This document shows, piece by piece, positions 8,040 to 14,517 of a DNA stretch of 24,909 nt. The DNA comes from JTS-RE9 sp964649195. Lineage in GTDB: Bacteria > Planctomycetota > Phycisphaerae > Phycisphaerales > Phycisphaeraceae. The notes below the pieces were generated by a model. That model ran no database searches, was not told the DNA's origin, and saw nothing but the letters and a program-made list of their open reading frames with translations. The position numbers were made by a program, and so were the translations under genes. Location of the stretch: the NCBI GenBank assembly GCA_964649195.1, contig CAZYPK010000071.1, forward strand, positions 1-24,909, given 5' to 3'. Within the stretch, counting starts at the first letter, position 1. Each line of letters begins with the position of its first letter.

Positions 8040-9926
8040 ATGCTCCGTGAATTACACATATCGAACCTCGCGGTCATCGAAGACATGGCCATCGACCTGG
8101 CGCCGGGCCTCAACTGCTTCACCGGCCAGACCGGCGCGGGCAAGAGCCTGATCATCGGCGCTTTCGAATTATTGCTGGGCCTGCGCACCGGCGGCGCGGC
8201 GGACATGCTCCGCCCCGGCGCCGAGGAGGCCCGCATCAGCGGCGTCTTCGAGATGCACGACCCCTTCGTCACCGCGCAGGTCGCGGCGATCGCCGATGTG
8301 AAGCTCGAGGATCGCGAGCCGCTGCTGATCACGCGAAAGATTTACGCATCAGGCCGCACCGGCGTCAGCCTCAACGGTCAGCCGGCCACCGCGCCGATGA
8401 TCCGCGACATCGGCGAACTGCTCGTGGATGTCCACGGCCAGCACGATCATCAGTATCTGCTTCGCGCCTTCAATCAGCTCATCGTGCTCGATGCGTTCGG
8501 CAGGTCCGCGGAGCTGCGCGAAACATTCGCACGGATTCACGGGGAAATGGCCTCGCTTTCGCGCCGGCTCGAAGAGCTGGCCGCCTCGCGGTCCCTGCGC
8601 AGGCAGCAGTTGGAACTGTACGAATTCCAGGCCCGGGAGATCGACGAAGCCGACCCGCAGGAAGGGGAGTTCGCGCAGCTCAAGTCGCGCCATGCCAGGA
8701 TCAGCAACCTGACCAGGCTCAAGCGCGATGCGTCATCCGCCCACTCGGCGCTTTACGACAGTGAAGGCTCGATCATCGAACGGCTTCAGATGCTCACGCA
8801 CCTGCTGGGCGACATGAGCGAACTCGACGAGGCGATCCGCGAGGTGAGCGAGCAGGTGAAGTCCGCCACGCTGTCGCTTCAGGACGCCTCGTTCGAGCTG
8901 GCGCGATATGTGGATCGTCTGGACTACGATCCCGCCGAGGCTGCGGAGATTGAAGATCGGCTCAACACGCTCAACCGTCTGATCTCCAAGTATGGCTCAG
9001 GCCGCAGAAGGGCGGGCGGACTTCGCCGCGATGCGGAGTCCGCGCAGGGTTCCGATGATCCCGTGATGGAGGTGATCCAATACCGCGTGGAACTGGAGAG
9101 GCAACTGACGCAGCTTCACGGCGAAAGCGAAGACCGCTCGCGCATGGAGGAACGGATCGAAAAGCTGTCGCGCGAGCTGTTGAAGGTCGGCCGGGACCTG
9201 ACTGAGAAACGGAAGGCGGCGGCGAAGAGGATCAAACCGCTGGTGGAGGCCCAACTGAAGGAACTGGGCATGGCGGAGGCGGAGTTCGAAGTGTCGATTG
9301 AATCGGACGTGGAACAGAAGAAGCAGGATCATGATCCCGACAAAGCCCACCCACTCCCGTGGGTGGGTTCCGCCTCCGAATCCTCCACCGGCTTCGATCT
9401 CGTCGAAATGCTCGTGCGCACCAACCCCGGCCAGCCCGCCCGGCCGCTGCGGAAGATCGCCAGCGGCGGCGAACTGTCGCGCATCATGCTCGCCCTCAAG
9501 TCGATCCTGGCGCACAGCGACCGCATCAGCGTGCTGGTGTTCGATGAGATCGATTCCAACATCGGCGGCAGGATGGGCACGGTCATCGGAAGAAAGCTGC
9601 GCGAACTGGCGGGGGGTGTGACGGGTTCCTATGGGAAGGGCAAGGGCAGGCGGAGCGAAGCCGCAAGCGGCTTGGCGACAGGCGGTGACGGCAGACATCA
9701 GATTCTCTGCATCACGCATCTGCCCCAGATCGCGGCGTTTGCCGACCGACACATGCGCATCGCCAAAACAGTCGCCGGCAAGGGTGACGCCAAGCAGACG
9801 CGCACGACGGTGACACGACTCCAAGGCGCCGAGCGCATCGAGGAACTGGCCGAGATGCTCGCGGGCAAGGACGTGACGGTCACGACGCGGAAGCAGGTGG
9901 AGGAAATGCTGGCGACGGCGGGATAA
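8040..9926 (+). CDS. recN: DNA repair protein RecN
   Basis: RecN is an SMC-like ATPase that acts early in double-strand break repair. The 628-aa product has Walker A GQTGAGKS (29-36), a long central coiled-coil region, the ABC signature ASGGELSR (474-481), Walker B VLVFDE (498-503) and the H-loop THLPQ (559-563). GGAG stands 5 bases before the ATG. It is longer than typical RecN (about 550-570 aa), and the excess maps to three insertions, each coded by a DNA palindrome: about residues 320-341, 430-448 and 529-550. The essential motifs are intact, so the protein is probably active. The last 246 bp are duplicated at 11194-11439. The stop codon is only 4 bp from the convergent peptidase gene. 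Confidence 0.96.
   Translation: MLRELHISNLAVIEDMAIDLAPGLNCFTGQTGAGKSLIIGAFELLLGLRTGGAADMLRPGAEEARISGVFEMHDPFVTAQVAAIADVKLEDREPLLITRKIYASGRTGVSLNGQPATAPMIRDIGELLVDVHGQHDHQYLLRAFNQLIVLDAFGRSAELRETFARIHGEMASLSRRLEELAASRSLRRQQLELYEFQAREIDEADPQEGEFAQLKSRHARISNLTRLKRDASSAHSALYDSEGSIIERLQMLTHLLGDMSELDEAIREVSEQVKSATLSLQDASFELARYVDRLDYDPAEAAEIEDRLNTLNRLISKYGSGRRRAGGLRRDAESAQGSDDPVMEVIQYRVELERQLTQLHGESEDRSRMEERIEKLSRELLKVGRDLTEKRKAAAKRIKPLVEAQLKELGMAEAEFEVSIESDVEQKKQDHDPDKAHPLPWVGSASESSTGFDLVEMLVRTNPGQPARPLRKIASGGELSRIMLALKSILAHSDRISVLVFDEIDSNIGGRMGTVIGRKLRELAGGVTGSYGKGKGRRSEAASGLATGGDGRHQILCITHLPQIAAFADRHMRIAKTVAGKGDAKQTRTTVTRLQGAERIEELAEMLAGKDVTVTTRKQVEEMLATAG
9016..9043. repeat. In-frame palindrome 1 inside recN
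   Basis: The arms GCGGACT (9016-9022) and AGTCCGC (9037-9043) enclose a second stem, CCGC/GCGG. The encoded peptide, roughly SGRRRAGGLRRDAESAQGS, interrupts a helical region between LISKYG and the VMEVIQYRVELE helix that are usually close together in RecN. Confidence 0.65.
9344..9369. repeat. In-frame palindrome 2 inside recN (family D)
   Basis: CCCACCCAC (9346-9354) and GTGGGTGGG (9359-9367) form a 9-bp stem with loop TCCC. The flanks extend it by a G-T and an A-T pair. It encodes AHPLPWVG. A related copy, inverted, is the intergenic hairpin at 18330-18357, with matching flanks and a compensatory change in the arms. Confidence 0.8.
9658..9673. repeat. In-frame palindrome 3 inside recN
   Basis: AAGCCGC and GCGGCTT form a perfect 7-bp stem around AA. 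The surrounding low-complexity peptide, GKGKGRRSEAASGLATGG, separates the Walker B region from the H-loop. The duplicated recN segment begins only 8 bp after this palindrome, at 9681. Confidence 0.65.
9681..9926 (+). repeat. 246-bp direct repeat, copy A (functional recN 3' end)
   Basis: This segment recurs at 11194-11439 in the same orientation, offset by 1513 bp. The first 200 bp are identical. The last 46 bp differ at five sites (9881, 9884, 9890, 9923, 9925), all synonymous or changing only the stop codon type (TAA here, TGA in copy B). Confidence 0.95.
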
Positions 9927-9930
9927 TCGA

Positions 9931-10611
9931 TCACTCGAGTCGGACGCTCTTGGAACCCCATTCCTTGCCTGATGCAGGGCTGCGTAAATGATCGCGGTCG
10001 AACTCCAGGATTGAAGCGACGTAGGAGTTCCCGCTCCTGTCCAACTCGTCGATCCGTTTGTTGAACAGAGCGATGACGCGATCATTCACCTCGCCGGCGG
10101 TGAGGCCGTCCGCAAAGGCGCGATCGATCTCCGAATCGCATTCGAAAAAGATATCCTGGTACTTTGGGATGAATGTGAAGTTCTCGTCGTAGCCGAAATA
10201 GGCTTTGCAGCCGTGATTAACGAAGTCGGGCCCCAATTGACCGGCGGTTTGACATGACAGGAAGTGGACGATTTTGCCTTCGCTCTCTTCACTGCTGTAA
10301 TCGCCGACTCGGAAAATCTCGTCGCCATAACTGCCGGTATAAGTGTTATAGAGTCCGTGTCCCACTCCGGTGAGGTAATCGATGCCGGGTTTGCGGCATT
10401 CCGGGGCGACATAGATCCGGCGCGCGAGCGCTCCTTGCTTCTTGGTGATGGTCAATCCCTTCTGACTCAGGTACGGATAGACATGTTTCTCGCGGTAATC
10501 GAATCCGGCCTTCGTCACCGGCTCGTAATTCGAGTCAATCGCAAGAACCTGAATGTCAATACTCATCGACCGCGTGCGGGAACGGCGACCTTTGTGTTTC
10601 GATTCGGCCAT
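9931..10611 (-). CDS. Putative clan CD (caspase/gingipain-like) cysteine peptidase
   Basis: The product is 226 aa. The order of elements suggests a caspase-type fold: a first strand IQVLAIDSN (20-28), then a His in GVGHG (His85), then a hydrophobic strand ending in a Cys, IVHFLSCQTA (Cys120), followed by GCKAYFGY, which resembles the strand after the catalytic Cys in CHAT and C25-like peptidases. The His-Gly and Ser-Cys dyad spacing fits that clan. No family name could be assigned from memory. The start has GAGG 6 bases upstream; Met16 is an alternative. It lies 69 bp downstream of the 114-aa gene in the same direction and probably shares its promoter. Codons are less GC-biased than in recN, consistent with acquisition. 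Cleavage target and role are unknown. Confidence 0.55.
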   Translation of the reverse strand: MAESKHKGRRSRTRSMSIDIQVLAIDSNYEPVTKAGFDYREKHVYPYLSQKGLTITKKQGALARRIYVAPECRKPGIDYLTGVGHGLYNTYTGSYGDEIFRVGDYSSEESEGKIVHFLSCQTAGQLGPDFVNHGCKAYFGYDENFTFIPKYQDIFFECDSEIDRAFADGLTAGEVNDRVIALFNKRIDELDRSGNSYVASILEFDRDHLRSPASGKEWGSKSVRLE

Positions 10612-10680
10612 GAGGCGCCTCGATGAGGAGAATGGATGTGAAAACTGAAGCGGCGAAAATGAACATACGGCGGAAGGGGA

Positions 10681-11025
10681 TCAAATCCCGATGCTCTTGA
10701 GCATCCGCGACAACATCCGTTGTTCAATCTCAATGAGCGTGAGTCCCACCTGAGACCTTGCCCGTACTTCCGCGGCTGCCCGCTCCTTTGTGATGATGCC
10801 CGGACCAATCATTGCCAACTCAAACTTCGGTTGCGCCTCGATTCGCTGAGCCACGAGTTCGGCCTTCTGCTCGCCCGACAGTTGCGATAGCGATACGGTT
10901 GCCGACTGTTTACTGGCGATTTCCTTGAGGGTGACCATTTTCCCGTGGGCGTCGTATCCGGCGGGGAGATCGAGTTGTTCTTTGGAAACTTTCATGTCAA
11001 CCAGTTTTGCGGCCGCAGTAGCCAT
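10681..11025 (-). CDS. Small protein of unknown function, partner of the putative peptidase
   Basis: This 114-aa soluble protein was not recognised. It has no signal peptide or membrane segment. The N-terminal half is mixed (KLVDMKVSKEQLDLPAGY), and the middle is rich in Ser/Gln/Lys (KQSATVSLSQLSGEQKAEL). The C-terminal 40 residues look helical and charged, ending in LIEIEQRMLSRMLKSIGI. GAGG lies 6 bases before the ATG and a good sigma-70-like promoter lies about 40 bp further up. It is the first gene of a two-gene unit with the putative peptidase. It may be the substrate, activator or inhibitor of that enzyme, which is inference from gene order only. Confidence 0.6.
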   Translation of the reverse strand: MATAAAKLVDMKVSKEQLDLPAGYDAHGKMVTLKEIASKQSATVSLSQLSGEQKAELVAQRIEAQPKFELAMIGPGIITKERAAAEVRARSQVGLTLIEIEQRMLSRMLKSIGI

Positions 11026-11064
11026 TGAACACCTCGTTGATTAATCCATCTGTTATCCATCATT

Positions 11065-11092
11065 ATTATGGTGTTCAGGTTGAGATTGTCAA
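11065..11092 (-). promoter_or_regulatory. Sigma-70-like promoter for the 114-aa/peptidase operon
   Basis: On the minus strand TTGACA (11087-11092) is separated by 16 bases from CATAAT (11065-11070). It lies in a locally AT-rich segment, 40 bp before the start codon of the 114-aa gene, immediately beyond the nuoB fragment. It is the best promoter match in the window. Confidence 0.7.
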
Positions 11093-11108
11093 TGTTCATT
11101 TGCAAAAA

Positions 11109-11193
11109 TCAGCTGTGCCCCACCGTCAGCGGCACCGGGATCGGTTGCGGTTTGACGGTGTGCGTCGGTTGCACGGCAATGTTCAGCGGCAGC
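11109..11193 (-). pseudogene. 3'-terminal fragment of a nuoB gene
   Basis: These 85 bp align with the end of nuoB at 13732-13816, same orientation, with 72 of 85 bases identical. Read on the minus strand they encode LPLNIAVQPTHTVKPQPIPV and a few more residues, then a stop codon. The protein is almost unchanged from NuoB (Arg to Lys, and the final Gly-Thr to His-Ser), and most differences are synonymous. The fragment therefore came from a nuoB that diverged under selection, not from a decaying copy. The remaining 5' part of the gene is missing, because the fragment abuts the recN fragment. Confidence 0.88.
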
Positions 11194-11439
11194 GGCGGTG
11201 ACGGCAGACATCAGATTCTCTGCATCACGCATCTGCCCCAGATCGCGGCGTTTGCCGACCGACACATGCGCATCGCCAAAACAGTCGCCGGCAAGGGTGA
11301 CGCCAAGCAGACGCGCACGACGGTGACACGACTCCAAGGCGCCGAGCGCATCGAGGAACTGGCCGAGATGCTCGCGGGCAAGGACGTGACGGTGACCACG
11401 CGCAAGCAGGTGGAGGAAATGCTGGCGACGGCGGGGTGA
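11194..11439 (+). pseudogene. 3'-terminal fragment of recN (direct repeat copy B)
   Basis: This is an exact in-frame copy of the last 81 codons and stop of recN, from GGDGRHQ to the end, with five synonymous or stop-codon differences in the final 46 bp. It has no ATP-binding N-terminus and no start codon of its own, and is joined directly to the nuoB fragment. A frame through the junction can be read from 11068 but would be a chimera. It is not expected to make a functional protein. Confidence 0.93.
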
Positions 11440-11464
11440 GGGCGGGAGTCGGACGTTTCCTCCC

Positions 11465-11776
11465 CTATTCGAATGCTTCTTCGAGATTCATCGCGCCATG
11501 CAGGATGCGGACGACATCGATGGTTGTATCGGTGATGTCGTAGAAGATGATGTAGTTCGTGAATCCTCGAATGGGCCATGATCGCAGGCCCGAATGGATT
11601 TCCGGTCTGGCCCGGCCCATTTGCGGATAGTCCGACAGGTTCGCGATCGCACGTTCCGCGGCATCGATGAATCGCAACGCTGCATCGACCTGATGGTTTG
11701 CAATGTACTGTGCGATTTCGTCCAGATCAGTCTGAGCCTGCGGACGAAGCGCGATGGCCTTGGACATGATGGTCAT
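11465..11776 (-). CDS. RelE/ParE-family toxin
   Basis: This 103-aa protein has the ParE/RelE toxin plan: an N-terminal helix-rich part (LRPQAQTDLDEIAQYIANH), a second helix (ALRFIDAAERAIANL), a conserved P-xx-G-R segment (YPQMGRARPEI), and C-terminal strands with GLRSWPIRGFTNYIIFYDI and VVRILHGAMN. ParE members poison DNA gyrase, while RelE members cleave mRNA on the ribosome. The motif pattern favours ParE. The start at 11776 is chosen because its ATG overlaps the antitoxin TGA in ATGA, the usual coupling in these operons; Met at 11767 is an alternative. It is the downstream gene of a standard antitoxin-toxin pair within cargo module 2. Confidence 0.9.
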   Translation of the reverse strand: MTIMSKAIALRPQAQTDLDEIAQYIANHQVDAALRFIDAAERAIANLSDYPQMGRARPEIHSGLRSWPIRGFTNYIIFYDITDTTIDVVRILHGAMNLEEAFE

Positions 11777-12078
11777 CCCCCGGGGGCCTGGTGGCGTTGC
11801 TTCGATTGCACCTTCCGCCTGATGGCATCGAAGTTTTCCGAAGACCAAGGCTGCGCGGGGCCGCTGTCGATTCCCTGTTCGATCAGTTTCCGCAGTGCGT
11901 CAGGATCGTCATCACCAAAGTCTCGCTGTGCCGAATAGGAAATACTCTCGCCCCTGTTCGCTCTGTCGCGCAGCAGGTCGGCGATGAGATCGTCGGCACT
12001 CTCATATTGCCCCCTGGCGATCTGCTCATCCACATAGCGTTTGAGCGATTCATCGAGATTGATGTTGAGCTTGGCCAT
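11773..12078 (-). CDS. ParD-like ribbon-helix-helix antitoxin
   Basis: This 101-aa antitoxin is expected to neutralise the adjacent ParE-like toxin and repress its own operon. The N-terminus AKLNINLDESLKRYVDEQIA followed by GQYESADDLIADLLRD (about 22-38) is the ParD-type ribbon-helix-helix DNA-binding fold. The C-terminal part (AQRDFGDDDPDALRKLIEQG) would wrap the toxin. Overlap by ATGA with the toxin gene supports co-translation. Upstream on the minus strand TAGAAT (12085-12090) is a fair -10 box. It lies only 6 bases before the ATG, so the mRNA could be leaderless or nearly so; no convincing -35 box was found. Confidence 0.9.
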   Translation of the reverse strand: MAKLNINLDESLKRYVDEQIARGQYESADDLIADLLRDRANRGESISYSAQRDFGDDDPDALRKLIEQGIDSGPAQPWSSENFDAIRRKVQSKQRHQAPGG

Positions 12079-12150
12079 GCTTTCATTCTATACCCGTTTC
12101 AGACCACAGCCAGGCAAAACTCAAGGCGATCCCATGCGTAAAAACGGGTT

Positions 12151-13689
12151 TCACTCCCTTGCAAGCGCGACGACCGGCGGATATTCCCACTGGCCTTCCT
12201 TCTCCCACCAGTCAAGGACGCGCTGACGCTCTTCGAGGTGGACGCGGTTTCTCTCGTGCTCCCAATAATGGTCATGACAGGCGTTGCTCTCGATCCGGGC
12301 CTCGGCTTCCTCGGCGATCCGCCTGCCGTTTTCCCCGCCCAGACGCCGTCCGCGTTCGATATGCCAATGAAGTGGCGGCGCACCCCAGCCGCAGACGCCG
12401 CCTGTTTCATTGAAGCCGTAGTTCAATTGCCTGGAGTCCCCCCGGTCCACCCGGACTCGGGACTTGGGGTCGCCGAATTCCTTGCCGCTCAGTTCCGCGA
12501 TGAGTCGGCCGGCGCGCACCTGCACCCGGGCCAGCATCCCCTGGTTGTCCGGCTCCTTCGCCAGCAGCCGCACCAGCCACGCCATCGCATCACGATCCTT
12601 GTGCCGCTCCACGCGGTACAGGCCTGTGCCGTTGACGTTCGGCGACGGATCCAGAAGTTTATGCCGCGCCTCGGCAATTTCGGCGGCGGTCGGCGGACGT
12701 TTCGCCGGCTCAGGTTCCATCTCGGACAAATACTTGCGGGCATAAAAGCGAACCGAGTCGGACGGATCGTCAACCCGTTTCCTCATGGCCTGAGTCACCT
12801 CGGCGGTTTTCGGGAAGTGACGCAAACCTCTCGCCATCATTTCCCGCACCTTGACATCTTCATCCTCAAACAACGACATCAGCAGCGGCAGATCATCGTC
12901 GCTGGCCGTCTCCTTGAACTTCCTGCTCTGGCAGAGCAGAACGTGCGCCGCATCGGCGCGCACCTTCGCGGGCCGCGCGCGATCCCGCACCAGCTCGCGC
13001 AGGCGCGGAAGCAGTTGCGGATAGGGTTGATGGGTCAGCGTGCCGACGAGATCAAAATGCGAATACCCTTCCTTCATGCCCAGAAACATCGCATCCGCGG
13101 CATCGCGCCGCACCTTCGCATCCAGAGGCTTGGCCCATTGCACCAACGTGACGGCGACATGAACGGCGATGCGAAAATCCGCATGATCCAGCAGCGGCGC
13201 GAGCCGATCGATGCCGGTCGTTCCCGACCTGGCAAGCGTTCGTATCGCGGTGGACGACTCCTTGCTTCCTTCCACGATGAATTGAAACAGTCGCGACCTG
13301 GCCTCTTCGCTCAGACGTTCCGCACGATTCTCAAACTCCTGCGCGGCTCCGTGTCGAATGTACCTGTCGTGATATCGAAGGGCCGCGAACAGGTCGGGTT
13401 CCGACAGTTTTTCCAGTTCTTCGTGCAACACGTTTTGTCCGCGATCGCTCCGTAGCGGTTCACGCGGGTCTTCGAGCATCTTCCGCTCGATCACCCTGAG
13501 CACCGGTAGCGTAGGCTCGATTCCCAACGGGGCGATGCGCGGCTGTCGCGGCTCGGTTGCAGCCACCTCCAACGTGGCCAACGCTTCATCATCATTCAGG
13601 AATACAAGCGTGAACGCGACCGCCAGCGCCGAGGCACCTGCGGTGCCCAGCAGCCAGGTCACGAATCCGAATGTTCGACGGGACTTCAT
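12151..13689 (-). CDS. Membrane-anchored HEAT-repeat protein
   Basis: This 512-aa protein has an N-terminal membrane anchor or uncleaved signal (FGFVTWLLGTAGASALAVAF, about 6-25) and a periplasmic-type body. From about residue 95 to 320 it consists of HEAT-like helical pairs, for example DRYIRHGAAQEFENRA, HADFRIAVHVAVTLVQ and DPSDSVRFYARKYLSE. The C-terminus is rich in Trp, His and charged residues (GVCGWGAPPLHWHIERG, CHDHYWEHERNRVHLEE) and matches no domain I know. The start at 13689 has GGGAGG 7 bases upstream and is preferred to a TTG two codons earlier. It lies 42 bp downstream of nuoB on the same strand and may be co-transcribed. HEAT repeats usually bind proteins; no specific partner can be named. 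Confidence 0.78.
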   Translation of the reverse strand: MKSRRTFGFVTWLLGTAGASALAVAFTLVFLNDDEALATLEVAATEPRQPRIAPLGIEPTLPVLRVIERKMLEDPREPLRSDRGQNVLHEELEKLSEPDLFAALRYHDRYIRHGAAQEFENRAERLSEEARSRLFQFIVEGSKESSTAIRTLARSGTTGIDRLAPLLDHADFRIAVHVAVTLVQWAKPLDAKVRRDAADAMFLGMKEGYSHFDLVGTLTHQPYPQLLPRLRELVRDRARPAKVRADAAHVLLCQSRKFKETASDDDLPLLMSLFEDEDVKVREMMARGLRHFPKTAEVTQAMRKRVDDPSDSVRFYARKYLSEMEPEPAKRPPTAAEIAEARHKLLDPSPNVNGTGLYRVERHKDRDAMAWLVRLLAKEPDNQGMLARVQVRAGRLIAELSGKEFGDPKSRVRVDRGDSRQLNYGFNETGGVCGWGAPPLHWHIERGRRLGGENGRRIAEEAEARIESNACHDHYWEHERNRVHLEERQRVLDWWEKEGQWEYPPVVALARE

Positions 13690-13731
13690 GTGCAAGCCTC
13701 CCGGTTCAGGTTGCTGCGCGAGCCGAGCGAT

Positions 13732-14310
13732 TCAGGTTCCCCCCACCGTCAGCGGCACGGGAATCGGCTGCGGCCTGACGGTGTGCGTCGGCTGCACGGC
13801 GATGTTCAAGGGCAGCCGTTTACCGCCCGGGCCGCGCGGGGGCATGCGGTCTTCATCAACGATGCGCTGGATGGCCATGAGACCTTCGAGGAGCTGTTCG
13901 GGACGGGGCGGGCAGCCGGGGACATAGACATCGACGGGGATGTATTGGTCGATGCCCTGCACGACGGCATAGGTGTCGAACACGCCGCCGGTGGAGGCGC
14001 AGGCGCCCATTGAGATGACCCACTTGGGTTCGGTCATCTGCAGATAGATGCGCTGAAGCACGGGCAGCATCTTCACGGCAACGCGGCCGGCGACGATCAT
14101 CAGATCGCTCTGCCGCGGGCTGAAACGCATCGCTTCGGAGCCGAAGCGGGCGATGTCATACCGGCTCGAAGAGGCGGCCATCAGCTCGATGCCGCAGCAC
14201 GCGGTGGCGAAAGGCATCGGCCAGAGCGATGACCGGCGGGCCCAGTTGACGACCTTCTGGAGTTGCGTGGTCAAAAATCCATCGACAGGAAATGCGGTTT
14301 CGAGGCCCAT
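13732..14310 (-). CDS. nuoB: NADH-quinone oxidoreductase subunit NuoB
   Basis: NuoB carries the terminal [4Fe-4S] cluster N2 of complex I, which passes electrons to quinone. The 192-aa product has all four ligands: adjacent Cys38-Cys39 in FATACCGIELM, Cys104 in SMGACAS and Cys133 in VPGCPPRPE. The surrounding sequence (ARFGSEAMRFSPRQSDLMIV) is typical. The start at 14310 is preferred over an upstream ATG at 14358, because a promoter -10 box at 14359-14364 would put the transcript start downstream of that codon. Neighbours are not nuoA, nuoC or nuoD: upstream is a divergent TIM-barrel gene and downstream a HEAT protein. An 85%-identical 3' fragment lies at 11109-11193. Confidence 0.96.
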   Translation of the reverse strand: MGLETAFPVDGFLTTQLQKVVNWARRSSLWPMPFATACCGIELMAASSSRYDIARFGSEAMRFSPRQSDLMIVAGRVAVKMLPVLQRIYLQMTEPKWVISMGACASTGGVFDTYAVVQGIDQYIPVDVYVPGCPPRPEQLLEGLMAIQRIVDEDRMPPRGPGGKRLPLNIAVQPTHTVRPQPIPVPLTVGGT

Positions 14311-14358
14311 GATGATTCCATTTCGCAAGGCAGGGCGGACATACAACCCAAGCGCCAT

Positions 14359-14387
14359 ACTTTACACCCGTGCGGCAGACGTGCCAA
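14359..14387 (-). promoter_or_regulatory. Predicted sigma-70-like promoter of nuoB
   Basis: On the minus strand TTGGCA (14382-14387) and TAAAGT (14359-14364) are separated by 17 bases. A transcript would begin near 14352, giving a leader of about 40 bases before the start codon at 14310. This placement decides the nuoB start. Confidence 0.55.
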
Positions 14388-14517
14388 CCGGCGAGCGCAT
14401 GGAATTCTCAACCGAAGCGACTCGGCGAAATGTTTTTCTTCGTTACAATGCCCCCGCTCAAGTCGCGGCGGCGCCGCCCCCGGTGGGTGGCTTGCCGCAC
14501 GGGTCGGAGGGTTTTGC

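Noticed and set aside
5024..8050. A 1008-codon open frame on the plus strand opposite the channel gene
   Set aside because: It is antisense to a well-supported MscS-family gene. Its product is low-complexity, rich in Arg, Gln, Gly and His, and matches nothing. High GC content creates such shadow frames.
11068..11439. A 123-codon plus-strand frame across the nuoB/recN junction
   Set aside because: It joins the antisense of a nuoB fragment to the recN tail and has no ribosome binding site or domain of its own. It was recorded as pseudogene fragments instead.
9681..11439. Simple transposon insertion with a target-site duplication as the cause of the 246-bp direct repeat
   Set aside because: Target duplications are normally a few to a few tens of bases. 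No transposase or integrase lies between the copies, and the adjoining nuoB fragment is better explained by duplication or single-crossover integration.
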